Below are positions 1 to 9,071 of a stretch of 64,000 bases of DNA, piece after piece. A model generated the notes under the pieces. It ran no database searches. It saw only the letters and a program-made list of their open reading frames with translations, and was not told where the DNA came from. Position 1 is the first letter of the stretch, and every line of letters begins with the position of its first letter. The translations under genes were made by a program, and so were the position numbers. Origin of the DNA: Acinetobacter sp. Marseille-Q1618 (lineage in GTDB: Bacteria > Pseudomonadota > Gammaproteobacteria > Pseudomonadales > Moraxellaceae); the NCBI RefSeq assembly GCF_902809855.1, contig NZ_CADDWJ010000003.1, forward strand, positions 186,001-250,000, read 5' to 3'.

Positions 1-245
1 CTAATTATAATTGTATGATCACTATAAGGCACCACACCTACATGAGAAATACTTAATCCAGAATTTTTCGCTATTGTGCTATCAAAATACAAACCATCAA
101 TCAATGTTACTTTTTCAATCTCAATTTTCGTATCGTAATATTGACCCACCACGGCATTAGGTAGAACTTTAGGTGTAATCAGAATTTCTTGAGTACAAGC
201 CATTAAAAACATGCTGATTAATAAACATAATGATTTTATTTTCAT
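1..245 (-). CDS. Putative lipoprotein, N-terminal part (runs off window start)
   Basis: An open frame begins with ATG at 245-243 and stays open to the window edge, giving 81 complete codons with no stop. The first residues form a short basic and hydrophobic signal ending in FLMAC, a plausible lipobox with the lipidated Cys at residue 17, so I infer an exported lipoprotein. The remaining visible part has no motif I recognise. It lies 15 bases downstream of the small membrane-protein gene at 261-479 on the same strand, so the two may be co-transcribed. The C-terminal part lies outside the window. Confidence 0.7.
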   Translation of the reverse strand, partial: MKIKSLCLLISMFLMACTQEILITPKVLPNAVVGQYYDTKIEIEKVTLIDGLYFDSTIAKNSGLSISHVGVVPYSDHTIII

Positions 246-260
246 AAAACTCTAGATGCA

Positions 261-479
261 CTATTTATTTTTATTTTCCAAATCTCTTTTCATTTGTTCT
301 AATCTTTTCCACTCTTCAGCCACTTGCGGATGCATTTGATAGTTGCCAGATTTTCGCATTTCTCTACGTTCTTGTAATTCCTCTTTTTGTGCTTTGCGCA
401 AAAGTTTAAAACTCATAAACAATAATCCAAGTAAAACAATCACGCTTAAAACAACCAAACCAATAAGTGCAATTTTCAT
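261..479 (-). CDS. Small single-pass membrane protein, hypothetical
   Basis: This 72-residue protein has one strong hydrophobic segment at about residues 3-25, followed by a highly charged tail rich in Lys, Arg and Glu that is probably a cytoplasmic helix or coiled coil. I recognise no family. It lies between the adk terminator and a partial lipoprotein gene and is read in the same direction as both. The charge pattern after the membrane segment and the fit with neighbouring gene spacing support a real gene, but its function is unknown. Confidence 0.7.
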   Translation of the reverse strand: MKIALIGLVVLSVIVLLGLLFMSFKLLRKAQKEELQERREMRKSGNYQMHPQVAEEWKRLEQMKRDLENKNK

Positions 480-495
480 TGTCTATCGCCCATAA

Positions 496-526
496 AAAAG
501 AGCCCTAATATGAATGAGGACTCTTT
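496..526 (-). terminator. Rho-independent terminator downstream of adk
   Basis: An inverted repeat (AAAGAG-CCT with AGG-CTCTTT around a loop of about 10 bases, one bulge per arm) lies 57 bases beyond the adk stop codon, with a run of A on the plus strand that becomes a U tract in the minus-strand transcript. It should separate adk from the downstream small genes. Confidence 0.7.
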
Positions 527-582
527 CTTTGTCAAAGATTTCTAAGACTGCTTACAATCTAATCTTAGGCATCTTTTAATAC

Positions 583-1248
<666 letters not shown>

Positions 1249-1308
1249 TTAAAACAATATGTATGATACCTACGGCTATCCCATCTATTGGGAATCACGG
1301 GCATCTAT

Positions 1309-2625
1309 TTATAAGAAAGCAACAAACAAATGTATTAAACCTGCTAAAAATCCTGTGACACCACCCAAAACAATCAAAAGCCATTCATCCTCTCTAAAGG
1401 CTGGACGCAATAGATTTTGGAACTCTGTTGGTGTTAATTCACGAATACGCTCTCTAAACATTTGAAAGATTTTCTGTGCACGGCTCGCATTAAAGGCTGG
1501 GTCGCTTACAGGCACCATCGTAATTTCAATGGAACGATCAATCAAGTCCGTTTTAAGTTTAGCATATTCCGAAGGACCAATAGAAAGTTGTAAAGCAGTT
1601 CGTATTAACGGTGTTTCCATGATGCTATTCACATGGCGTTTAATAATACGGCGTGTTTTGTCTTTTCTTGGTCCATACATCATTTCAGTCATGATAGATT
1701 TTAAAGTAATTAAGTCTTCTGTGACTACACTTGCAAACACATCTGACACTTCATCTTGACGTTTCATGAATGCACCTTGCACATTATATGTGCCGATGCG
1801 AGGAATCACAGGTTTTACCCAAGGAAATTTACGGTCTTTGGTAAACTCAAAAAACTGCGGATAGCGAATATAATGTGGCTCTACAGGGTTGAAAACCATC
1901 CAAATTGCAATCCAGTTGGTTAAAAAGCCCCAAATCGCAGCAAACACAGGCACAGTACGGTGGTCAGGAATCAAGATATATACTGCCATTTGGAAAATAC
2001 CAAAAAACATTCCAATTAATGCACTGATATGCCAAATGAAGTTAATTTCTTTTTGACCCACTTTTAAGAACATACGTACCATTAAACGGCGATCACCTTC
2101 CATTTGACGTACAACCATTTCTCGCATGTCAACCAATGACTCAACGTTCATGGTCAACTCAGTCACCAAGCCTTTTAAAATATCAGGCATTTGTTGATGC
2201 GCTTGTGCATAGATTCTACGTTTTATGGAATAAGGCAGATTTTCCCAAAGCACTGCATTACGATCCATCATCACTTCATCAATGAGATGTTCAAGTTCAA
2301 AACCGACCTGCTCACCAATGATCCGTGCCATGTCATCTGGTTCCATGGCATTTAGGAACTCGTTTAATGAACCTAGTTTAGATAAGGTATTATCAGTAAT
2401 AATCCCAGAAATACGCCCTGCTTTACGTGGAACGATCCCCTGCCAACCTACAGGCAATGGACCAATATGAAAACCCCAGAACTTAATTGGGTAAAACACC
2501 ATTTTTAGTGCCATCCATACATGTATCCACGTCACAAAAGCCGTTACTGGAACGATACTTAAGATTGCTAAATGATCAGGTCGACTAAAAAAAGCTTGCC
2601 ACAAATCGCTAACGTATTCCAACAT
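1309..2625 (-). CDS. DUF445 family membrane protein
   Basis: This 438-residue protein has the DUF445 hallmark near the N terminus: a hydrophobic segment, then KMVFYPIKFWGF and PVGWQGIVPRKA (about residues 41-70). Hydrophobic segments are visible at about 15-40, 200-250 and at the extreme C terminus (about 415-437), so both ends are probably anchored in the inner membrane with a large soluble middle part. The function of DUF445 proteins is not established. The gene ends 75 bases before adk on the same strand, and no clear terminator separates them, so read-through into adk is possible. Confidence 0.85.
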   Translation of the reverse strand: MLEYVSDLWQAFFSRPDHLAILSIVPVTAFVTWIHVWMALKMVFYPIKFWGFHIGPLPVGWQGIVPRKAGRISGIITDNTLSKLGSLNEFLNAMEPDDMARIIGEQVGFELEHLIDEVMMDRNAVLWENLPYSIKRRIYAQAHQQMPDILKGLVTELTMNVESLVDMREMVVRQMEGDRRLMVRMFLKVGQKEINFIWHISALIGMFFGIFQMAVYILIPDHRTVPVFAAIWGFLTNWIAIWMVFNPVEPHYIRYPQFFEFTKDRKFPWVKPVIPRIGTYNVQGAFMKRQDEVSDVFASVVTEDLITLKSIMTEMMYGPRKDKTRRIIKRHVNSIMETPLIRTALQLSIGPSEYAKLKTDLIDRSIEITMVPVSDPAFNASRAQKIFQMFRERIRELTPTEFQNLLRPAFREDEWLLIVLGGVTGFLAGLIHLFVAFL

Positions 2626-2678
2626 GCATGACTCTCATATTTATTTCTATTCGCGGTCTAAAAAGTTACATCTACAAC

Positions 2679-3206
2679 TTAAAGTCCAAAACTTAAACTA
2701 TAAGCAAATTGAATCTGTGGCTTAGTTTCTTCAATCATATTGCCATCACGATCATGTAATTCACTACCCGCACCTATACCTACACTAAAAGTACTAATGC
2801 GTTCTTTATTTAATAAAACATAAGCCAAGTCTACGCCTGCCCCATATTGAACTTCGTCACCATTATCTACTTTTTTGCTTTTCAGTGAACCGCCATAAAC
2901 GCCAACATAAAAGCCATTTTTGTCAGTACCATTTAAATACGCTGGATAACGAAAGCCAATTTGTCCACCTAACTCGTGATCGCCATTGATAAATGCGCCT
3001 AATTTGGCATAAGCAATGCCATAAGGTGTGACCCACTCGCCGTTTAGGTGTGCTAATTTTTGTGTTAGACCTGCACCTACATTAAAAGTTGCAGCATCGC
3101 TTGATTTTAATTTTGCTTCAGGTAATTCAGGTAAATAGTCTTGCCACTCGGCATGTGCAACATTCCCTAATCCAAACAATAATATAAAGGGAAAGATTTT
3201 TTTCAT
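2679..3206 (-). CDS. Predicted outer-membrane protein with signal peptide
   Basis: The protein starts at the ATG at 3206, which has a good ribosome site (GGAGAAAAT) just upstream; an in-frame upstream ATG at 3281 would add 25 residues in front of the signal peptide and is less likely. MKKIFPFILLFGLGNVAHA is a clear signal peptide with a cleavage site near residue 19. The mature part alternates Gly, aromatic and polar residues (for example QIGFRYPAYLNGT, GFYVGVYGGSL, FSVGIGAG) and ends in an aliphatic/aromatic pattern typical of beta-barrel outer-membrane proteins. It resembles YfaZ-like porin-type proteins in style, but I cannot assign a family. Function unknown. Confidence 0.7.
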   Translation of the reverse strand: MKKIFPFILLFGLGNVAHAEWQDYLPELPEAKLKSSDAATFNVGAGLTQKLAHLNGEWVTPYGIAYAKLGAFINGDHELGGQIGFRYPAYLNGTDKNGFYVGVYGGSLKSKKVDNGDEVQYGAGVDLAYVLLNKERISTFSVGIGAGSELHDRDGNMIEETKPQIQFAYSLSFGL

Positions 3207-3484
3207 TATTTTCTCCATTGTCCCTAATTTTGGGTCAAACATAATCTTCCATATTGTTCTGACTTTAACAGAATTATCCACTAAGGCATATGCAAAACAC
3301 TAGAAATTTAATGTCGCTAAAGTCAACACTTAACGAGTATGTTTATAGCATTTATATAAAATAAACTCGCATTTTTGCAGATTTTATGCAGTAAAAAAAC
3401 GAATATTTTCATTCTTGATGCAATTCTAAGGTAAAATGGCTGCCCGCACTATTTGCCAATTTAGCCTAGTAAGTCGACTTTCAT

Positions 3485-5524
3485 ATGAAACAACAGTTTC
3501 CTTTAAAAAATGTTCAACAAGAAAAGCGTATTTTTCGAAGTCGCATTTTTTTTTCGATCGGTATTGTTTCATTTTTTCTACTCTTACTTGTCGCTCGTTA
3601 TGCTTATTTACAAATTTTTCATTTTGAAGAGTTTAGCCAAGCTTCTGATAAAAACCGTATCCGTTTACAACCGATAGCCCCTGCACGTGGTTATATTTAT
3701 GACCGTAATGGTATTTTACTTGCAGATAATTACCCTGTGTTTACAGCAACACTGAGTAAAGCCGATGTAGACGATGTCGAGGATACTGTTAAGCGACTAA
3801 CACCTATTTTAAATTTAACCGAAGAAGATATCGAACGTTTCTCTAGTCGAATTAAAACCTCTAAAAAAACTGAACGTGTCACATTAAAACTTAACCTAAC
3901 CGAAACAGATATTGCACGTTTTAGTGAAGTGAAGTTTCAATTTCCCGGTGTAGACATTGAAACGCAAATGACGCGTTTTTATCCGCATGGTGAATTGTTT
4001 GCGCATGTGATTGGTTATGTTGGACGTATCAATGATAAAGAACTCAAAGAAATTGATAAAGATTCTTATGCAGGTACCAACTTAATCGGGAAAATTGGGG
4101 TTGAAAAATCCTATGAAGATTTACTGCACGGTAGTCCGGGTTATGAATCCATTGAAGCGGATGCACACGGGAATGTTTTACGTCATTTAGGTCGAAAAGA
4201 TTCTACTCGGGGTAATGATCTATTTTTATCTTTGGATTATGGCTTGCAAACTGTTGCCGCTGAACAATTGGCTGGTCGTCGTGGTGCGATAGTAGCGATA
4301 GATCCACGTACAGGTGAGATTTTGGCTTTGGTGTCGAGTCCAAGCTTCAATCCAAATCTATTTGTAACGGGAATTGGGCACGCAGACTATAGTGCATTGC
4401 GTGATAACTTAGACCAACCTTTATATAATCGTGCAGTACAGGGAACTTATCCACCGGGTTCAACTATTAAGCCGATGGAAGCCCTCGGCGGCATCCATTT
4501 TGGTACGGTTGATTGGTCAACTACGATTTCCGATCCGGGTTATTTCCATTTACCCGGCGACTCACATAAGTTTCGTGACTGGAAAAAAACAGGTCATGGC
4601 AGTGTGAATATGCATAAATCCATTGTCGTATCTTGTGATACTTATTTCTACATTCTTGCCCATCAAATGGGTATTGAAAAAATGAATGAATGGATGCGCC
4701 AGTTTGGTTTTGGTGAAAAAACTGGGGTTGATTTACCGAGTGAAAGCACAGGTCTATACCCAAGCCCTGAATGGAAAATGCGTACCCGTAAATCCAAATG
4801 GTTAAAAGGTGAAACCATTTCGGTCAGTATTGGTCAAGGTGCTTTTACTGCAACCCCATTACAGTTGGCAATGGCGACTGCAATTACTGCAAATCATGGG
4901 GCACATGTCACGCCACACGTACTGCGTGAGTCCAAAGGCGCAAAACCCCATACCGTTTTAAATGCGCCAGATGGTAAAATCCATTTTAATGGCACAGACC
5001 AAGACTGGATCAAAATGCGAGATGCCATGGTCGATGTTATTCAGTCAGGTACTGGTCGTGGTATCAAAACCTCTCAATATCTGATTGCAGGGAAAACAGG
5101 AACAGCTCAGGTCAAAAGTATTGCACAAGGTAAACGCTATAATGAAGCGCTGCTTACAGAGCGCCAACTCGACCACGGTTTATTTGTCGGTTTTGCACCT
5201 GCTGAAAATCCAGAAATTGCGATTGCAGTGATCTGGGAAAATGGTCGTCATGGCGGTTCTGCAGCACAGATTGCTCGTCCAGTGTTTGATTATTGGCTAT
5301 TGAAACGCCAGAAAAATCCAATTATTCCTCAAAATCATCAAATTAGTGGGGGACTAATGACGGCAGGGATTAAACCGGGTGAATTACCAAGTGGTGATGT
5401 TGCCTTGTCAGCCGACCCAAGTGCGATGCCGAAACCAAAACCAAATAGCACTGGACAAGCTTCAAGCCAGACAACACCTGCACCACAAGCAGCAACTCAG
5501 CATGGGACACAACCTCGTGAATAA
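3485..5524 (+). CDS. mrdA: Penicillin-binding protein 2 (peptidoglycan transpeptidase)
   Basis: PBP2 crosslinks peptidoglycan during cell elongation, working with RodA and MreB at the inner membrane. The 679-residue protein has one N-terminal membrane segment (about 22-43), a non-catalytic dimerisation domain with ARGYIYDRNG (about 67-76), and a transpeptidase domain. The active-site motifs are visible: STIK at 326-329 (nucleophile S326), SCD at 383-385 and KTG at 537-539. The C-terminal tail (about 600-679) is low-complexity, rich in Pro, Gln, Thr and Ala. rsmD begins inside the last 23 bases of this gene in another frame. It is a classical beta-lactam target. Confidence 0.95.
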   Translation: MKQQFPLKNVQQEKRIFRSRIFFSIGIVSFFLLLLVARYAYLQIFHFEEFSQASDKNRIRLQPIAPARGYIYDRNGILLADNYPVFTATLSKADVDDVEDTVKRLTPILNLTEEDIERFSSRIKTSKKTERVTLKLNLTETDIARFSEVKFQFPGVDIETQMTRFYPHGELFAHVIGYVGRINDKELKEIDKDSYAGTNLIGKIGVEKSYEDLLHGSPGYESIEADAHGNVLRHLGRKDSTRGNDLFLSLDYGLQTVAAEQLAGRRGAIVAIDPRTGEILALVSSPSFNPNLFVTGIGHADYSALRDNLDQPLYNRAVQGTYPPGSTIKPMEALGGIHFGTVDWSTTISDPGYFHLPGDSHKFRDWKKTGHGSVNMHKSIVVSCDTYFYILAHQMGIEKMNEWMRQFGFGEKTGVDLPSESTGLYPSPEWKMRTRKSKWLKGETISVSIGQGAFTATPLQLAMATAITANHGAHVTPHVLRESKGAKPHTVLNAPDGKIHFNGTDQDWIKMRDAMVDVIQSGTGRGIKTSQYLIAGKTGTAQVKSIAQGKRYNEALLTERQLDHGLFVGFAPAENPEIAIAVIWENGRHGGSAAQIARPVFDYWLLKRQKNPIIPQNHQISGGLMTAGIKPGELPSGDVALSADPSAMPKPKPNSTGQASSQTTPAPQAATQHGTQPRE

Positions 5525-6077
5525 AGTTAAAAATCAACTTCGTATTATTGGGGGAGAATGGAAACGTCGTGTTTTACCCTTTGCAGAGATTGAAGGTTTA
5601 CGCCCTACTCCTGATCGTGTCCGTGAAACATTATTTAACTGGTTAATGTGGGATGTGCAAAATAGTAAAGTTTTAGATTTATGTACTGGTTCTGGTGCAT
5701 TAAGTTTTGAAGCATTATCACGTGGTGCTGCTGAAGTGGTGATGATTGAACCAAATTTGACTCAAGCTAAATTTCTTAAAAATAATATCCAACTTTTACA
5801 AGCAAAAAATTGTCAGCTTAAAATGATGACGGCACAACAAGCATTAACACAACTCCAAGGTGAATATGATTTAGTTTTTCTAGATCCACCTTATAGCTTA
5901 AATTTATGGAATGAATTAGCAATATCAGTCGATCCCTTTCTGAAAAATAAAGCTTATATTTATGTTGAAGCAGATAGAGGATTAAATAGTTTAAACTTAC
6001 CTACAGATTGGCATTTACTCAAACAAACCAAAGCAGGTGTCGTTCACGCAGGCTTATTTCAAAAAATCAGTAAATAA
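5502..6077 (+). CDS. rsmD: 16S rRNA guanine(966)-N2 methyltransferase
   Basis: RsmD methylates G966 of 16S rRNA in the small ribosomal subunit. The protein has NQLRIIGGEWKRRVLPF at the start, the family signature for substrate binding, then LRPTPDRVRETLFNWL, the SAM-binding motif LDLCTGSGALSFEALSRGA, and the catalytic DPPY motif of N-methyltransferases. The frame is open further upstream inside mrdA, but the family starts close to the RIIGG motif, so I choose ATG 5502 (191 residues); GTG at 5517 is an alternative. The start overlaps the mrdA end by 23 bases, which suggests translational coupling. Confidence 0.92.
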   Translation: MGHNLVNKVKNQLRIIGGEWKRRVLPFAEIEGLRPTPDRVRETLFNWLMWDVQNSKVLDLCTGSGALSFEALSRGAAEVVMIEPNLTQAKFLKNNIQLLQAKNCQLKMMTAQQALTQLQGEYDLVFLDPPYSLNLWNELAISVDPFLKNKAYIYVEADRGLNSLNLPTDWHLLKQTKAGVVHAGLFQKISK

Positions 6078-6080
6078 TAA

Positions 6081-6109
6081 AAAAGCTTAGATCAAGTATC
6101 TAAGCTTTT
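6081..6109. terminator. Bidirectional terminator between rsmD and a convergent lipoprotein gene
   Basis: AAAAGCTTAGAT and ATCTAAGCTTTT form a 12-base-pair perfect stem around a 5-base loop. A on the left and T on the right give U tracts on both strands, so it can end rsmD (plus) and the lipoprotein gene (minus). Confidence 0.85.
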
Positions 6110-6124
6110 AAACTATCACTAATT

Positions 6125-6373
6125 TTAACGATTATTTCGCCAATCACGATGATCTCGGTCTTTGTTCCAGTCAGGTCGATTTGGTCTATCTTTATGCCAA
6201 TCTGGTCGGTTCGGACGATCTTTATTCCAATTTGGGCGATCTCGATCATGATTCCAATGTGGACGATCACGATCATAACCAGAATGATGTCGACCATTGT
6301 CATCATATGGCGCAACTATACATCCTGTTAAAGAAACACCGAGTAATCCCAGCAATAGTATTTGTTTAAGCAT
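6125..6373 (-). CDS. Small lipoprotein with DRP-x-W repeats
   Basis: MLKQILLLGLLGVSLTGC is a classical lipoprotein signal with lipobox LTGC (lipidated Cys 18). The mature part of about 64 residues is almost entirely a degenerate repeat built from D-R-P-(N/H/D)-W-(N/H)-(K/H)-D units, with at least five copies, very rich in Asp, Arg, Trp, His and Asn. I know of no function. The composition could suit binding to an anionic surface or to metal, but that is speculation. The DNA is internally repetitive as well, so copy number may vary between strains. It is convergent with rsmD across a shared terminator. Confidence 0.7.
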   Translation of the reverse strand: MLKQILLLGLLGVSLTGCIVAPYDDNGRHHSGYDRDRPHWNHDRDRPNWNKDRPNRPDWHKDRPNRPDWNKDRDHRDWRNNR

Positions 6374-6676
6374 AGCATCTACTCACTTAATTTATTTTGT
6401 CTATCTACAAGATAATGCTTTGCGATGTAGAGCTACTGAATGCTTTGTCTAAGTCTTGTATAAATTATACTCATTATTCATTCACATTTAAGACTCTTAG
6501 TTCAACAGTTTTTGTCTTAAACTTATATCTAGCATTAAATTATTTAGATTCTGCAAACTAAAATATGATGCTTGTTTTTTTACAAGAGTCATTACTTTAC
6601 AATTTCAATGCTTAAAAAACCTAAAGCTTTGCTAAAATATTACGATATCTTGTTAAAAATGATGAAAATAACTGGA
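6374..6676. other. Intergenic region, divergent promoters expected
   Basis: About 300 AT-rich bases separate the minus-strand repeat lipoprotein from the plus-strand DUF218 gene. It must hold the promoters of both genes. I see no RNA gene, repeat or clear consensus promoter in it. Upstream in-frame ATG codons at 6572, 6608 and 6659 could extend the DUF218 protein into it. Confidence 0.4.
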
Positions 6677-7462
6677 ATGAAGTTTTCTATTTTGCTACGT
6701 AGCCTACTTTTTATTTTTGGTTTAATTCTATTTGCAGATGGCTTGATTCTTATTTTGCAAAATAAGATCCATCTAGGTACTATTCTTCCGTTTTTAATCG
6801 GTTTATTCTTTCTTATTTATACATTTAATTATACAAAAATTCAGAATTTCTTAGCAAAACATTTAAAATTACAAAAAATTTGGCGAATAACTTGGGTGCT
6901 GTTTAGTATCTGGCTTAGTAGCCTATTGGCTTTTTTTATTTATTTACATCAACACACCCAATCAAGCAATGATGTCCCCTCTATCGATGCCATCATCGTT
7001 TTAGGCAGTGGTATTATTCAAGGAAAACCGTCACCAACATTGGCTTTACGCTTAGATACTGCGGCACAAATTGCCAAACAACAACCACAAACATGGATAA
7101 TAGTAAGTGGTGGATTAGACTATGGTGAAGTAAAAACAGAAGCTGATGCCATGTTGACATATTTACAAGAAAAACATCAACTAAATGCTGCAATGATCTT
7201 AAAAGAAGATCAAAGTACCAGCACTGAATTAAACCTTAAAAATAGTCAAAAAATTTTAACTGCACATAAGCTTGGTCTTGATTCAAAAATAGCGATAGTC
7301 ACCAGCGATTTCCATACCTTACGTGCTGCTGCCATCGCCCAAAAGCAAGGCTATAACAACTTTATTACTGTAAGTGCTGAAACTCCGTTAGCGACGCGCT
7401 ATAACGCTTGGCTACGAGAGTATTTTGCCTATCTCAGTGGTTGGCTACTGAATGAGTACTAA
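6677..7462 (+). CDS. YdcF/ElyC-type DUF218 membrane protein
   Basis: The protein has three hydrophobic segments near the N terminus (about residues 4-25, 33-50 and 66-86), then a soluble DUF218 domain with the family marks DAIIVLGSG, TWIIVSGG, STSTELNLKNS and VTSDFHTLRA. DUF218 proteins such as SanA, YdcF and ElyC are linked to envelope integrity, and ElyC to peptidoglycan and lipid-carrier metabolism. The membrane arrangement fits an ElyC-like inner-membrane protein with the domain in the periplasm. The start is uncertain: ATG at 6677 gives 261 residues, but in-frame ATGs at 6572, 6608, 6659 and 6662 exist and no strong ribosome site decides between them. Confidence 0.8.
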   Translation: MKFSILLRSLLFIFGLILFADGLILILQNKIHLGTILPFLIGLFFLIYTFNYTKIQNFLAKHLKLQKIWRITWVLFSIWLSSLLAFFIYLHQHTQSSNDVPSIDAIIVLGSGIIQGKPSPTLALRLDTAAQIAKQQPQTWIIVSGGLDYGEVKTEADAMLTYLQEKHQLNAAMILKEDQSTSTELNLKNSQKILTAHKLGLDSKIAIVTSDFHTLRAAAIAQKQGYNNFITVSAETPLATRYNAWLREYFAYLSGWLLNEY

Positions 7463-7511
7463 TAAAATAAATCAGCAGCACCGCAAGTTACTATTCATAT
7501 TTTCTGAAATA

Positions 7512-7976
7512 TTAACTGTGAATTCTGATTTTACGCGGTAAAGGCAAGCGATTATTTTCAAATAATTCTGGTTGATTTAAATATAAGTGATACAAATATT
7601 TTTTAATTTCAATCAGAAACTTACTACCCGACACCAAGATATTCTGTCCCTCAGGTGTTAAGTTAATTGAAAGTAAGGTATTGTTTTCAATAATAAATGG
7701 AATAACTTGCCCAATAAAAGCAACCAAATCAATTTCTTTTACTGAGTATCTTGCCCAATTGTCTTTAATTAAAAGTTGCGTCAGACTTTTGCCTTGCCAA
7801 ACAGGAAATGCTTGCTGCCCTGTCGGGGTCGCACACAATGCCCAACCTTCATGATATAAGGCATAAACTTTGGCTTGATTGACAATGGTTTCAATAAAGT
7901 TTTTATACTGATCTTCAGGGGATAACGTAGCTTTCTGAATATTCGACGCAGACTTGCGTTGATAAGGATTTCTCAT
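7512..7976 (-). CDS. DUF2750 family protein
   Basis: The 154-residue soluble protein contains the DUF2750 pattern: YKNFIETIVNQAKVYALYHEGWA, then a TPTGQQAFPVW segment and a C-terminal helical part. The family is widespread in proteobacteria and has no known function. There is no signal peptide or membrane segment. It lies immediately downstream of the tRNA array on the same strand, and I see no strong terminator between tRNA and gene, so partial read-through from the tRNA promoter is possible. Confidence is good that it is a real gene and moderate on the family. Confidence 0.75.
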   Translation of the reverse strand: MRNPYQRKSASNIQKATLSPEDQYKNFIETIVNQAKVYALYHEGWALCATPTGQQAFPVWQGKSLTQLLIKDNWARYSVKEIDLVAFIGQVIPFIIENNTLLSINLTPEGQNILVSGSKFLIEIKKYLYHLYLNQPELFENNRLPLPRKIRIHS

Positions 7977-8061
7977 ATTTTCATAATATAATTGAATTAA
8001 TTATCCAAATATACTACATCAAAAATATGGATTTTAAAATAGAGAGGATGAGGAGAATATA

Positions 8062-8137
8062 TGGTGGGCGCTGACGGGATCGAACCGCCGACATTCTGCT
8101 TGTAAGGCAGACGCTCTACCAACTGAGCTAAGCGCCC
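8062..8137 (-). tRNA. tRNA-Val (anticodon UAC), last of the array
   Basis: The minus strand folds as a 76-nt tRNA with acceptor GGGCGCU, D-arm GCUC...GAGC, anticodon loop CUUACAA carrying UAC, T-arm GGUUCGAUCC and encoded CCA. It is the promoter-distal member of an eight-tRNA array. Confidence 0.97.
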
Positions 8138-8261
8138 TGAGTGAGGATTAACAAAACAACGTTTTGTCCGAACGCAAGTGAAAAATCTATGATTTTTCAG
8201 GTTCAATCCTATAAAACTAAAACTCTTTAGTTTACATTTCCAAGATCAGGTATCAAGGAAA

Positions 8262-8338
8262 TGGCGCAGCGGACGGGACTCGAACCCGCGACCCCCGGCG
8301 TGACAGGCCGGTATTCTAACCAACTGAACTACCGCTGC
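8262..8338 (-). tRNA. tRNA-Asp (anticodon GUC)
   Basis: A 77-nt tRNA with acceptor stem GCAGCGG/CCGCUGC, discriminator G, encoded CCA, and anticodon loop CUGUCAC with GUC. The anticodon stem is CCGGC/GCCGG as in two of the other three Asp copies. Confidence 0.97.
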
Positions 8339-8395
8339 ACTACGGTACTTTACATTTGCAGTAAAGTAAGGTCTTTTACAATTTACAACTAAATC

Positions 8396-8471
8396 TGGTG
8401 GGCGCTGACGGGATCGAACCGCCGACATTCTGCTTGTAAGGCAGACGCTCTACCAACTGAGCTAAGCGCCC
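8396..8471 (-). tRNA. tRNA-Val (anticodon UAC)
   Basis: This copy has the same sequence as the other three Val tRNAs of the array, including encoded CCA. The upstream spacer (8472-8566) is repeated at 8752-8848, a sign of tandem duplication. Confidence 0.97.
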
Positions 8472-8566
8472 TGAGGAATAAAAATAGCAATGCTATTTTT
8501 ATGACGCAAGACAAACGCAGTGCGTAGTCTATGCTTAAACACTTCCAAGATCAGGTATCAAGGAAA

Positions 8567-8643
8567 TGGCGCAGCGGACGGGACTCGAACCCGCGACCCC
8601 CGGCGTGACAGGCCGGTATTCTAACCAACTGAACTACCGCTGC
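8567..8643 (-). tRNA. tRNA-Asp (anticodon GUC)
   Basis: A standard copy of the 77-nt Asp tRNA with CCA encoded and anticodon GUC, preceded on its strand by tRNA-Val at 8676-8751. Confidence 0.97.
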
Positions 8644-8675
8644 ATAACGGCATTCATACACTTCTGTATAAATCA

Positions 8676-8751
8676 TGGTGGGCGCTGACGGGATCGAACC
8701 GCCGACATTCTGCTTGTAAGGCAGACGCTCTACCAACTGAGCTAAGCGCCC
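8676..8751 (-). tRNA. tRNA-Val (anticodon UAC)
   Basis: Same sequence as the other Val copies; CCA encoded; anticodon UAC. Confidence 0.97.
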
Positions 8752-8848
8752 TGAGGAATAAAAATAGCAACACTATTTTTATGACGCAAGACAAACGCAG
8801 TGCGTAGTCTATGCTTTAAAACACTTCCAAGATCAAGCATCAAGGAAA

Positions 8849-8925
8849 TGGCGCAGCGGACGGGACTCGAACCCGCGACCCTCGGCGTGACAGGCCGATA
8901 TTCTAACCAACTGAACTACCGCTGC
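8849..8925 (-). tRNA. tRNA-Asp (anticodon GUC), variant anticodon stem
   Basis: This copy differs from the other three Asp tRNAs at plus-strand positions 8882 (T for C) and 8898 (A for G). The two changes face each other at the outer pair of the anticodon stem, turning a C-G pair into U-A (UCGGC/GCCGA), so pairing is kept. It should be functional. Confidence 0.96.
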
Positions 8926-8970
8926 ATTTATACAATATTACTATTGTAACACAAACAAACTAAGAAAAAG

Positions 8971-9047
8971 TGGCGCAGCGGACGGGACTCGAACCCGCGA
9001 CCCCCGGCGTGACAGGCCGGTATTCTAACCAACTGAACTACCGCTGC
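8971..9047 (-). tRNA. tRNA-Asp (anticodon GUC)
   Basis: Standard 77-nt Asp tRNA, CCA encoded, anticodon GUC. It is the second gene from the promoter and is followed by another Asp tRNA, which breaks the otherwise alternating Val-Asp order. Confidence 0.97.
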
Positions 9048-9071
9048 ACTTATATTCTTAACGTTAAAGCT

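Larger units (their letters stand above)
8472..8848. repeat. Duplicated tRNA spacer of about 95 bp
   Basis: The spacer at 8472-8566 is nearly identical to 8752-8848: both hold AAAAATAGC...GCTATTTTTATG-like inverted repeats, then GACGCAAGACAAACGCAGTG and a tail before the next Asp tRNA. Together with the tRNAs this shows tandem duplication of a Val-spacer-Asp unit of about 280 bp. A shorter part of the same tail also precedes the Asp tRNA at 8262. Confidence 0.9.

Noticed and set aside
6100-6369. Overlapping open frames in other phases at the DRP-x-W lipoprotein gene
   Set aside because: Low-complexity DNA opens several frames; only the frame with a lipoprotein signal and terminator position makes sense.
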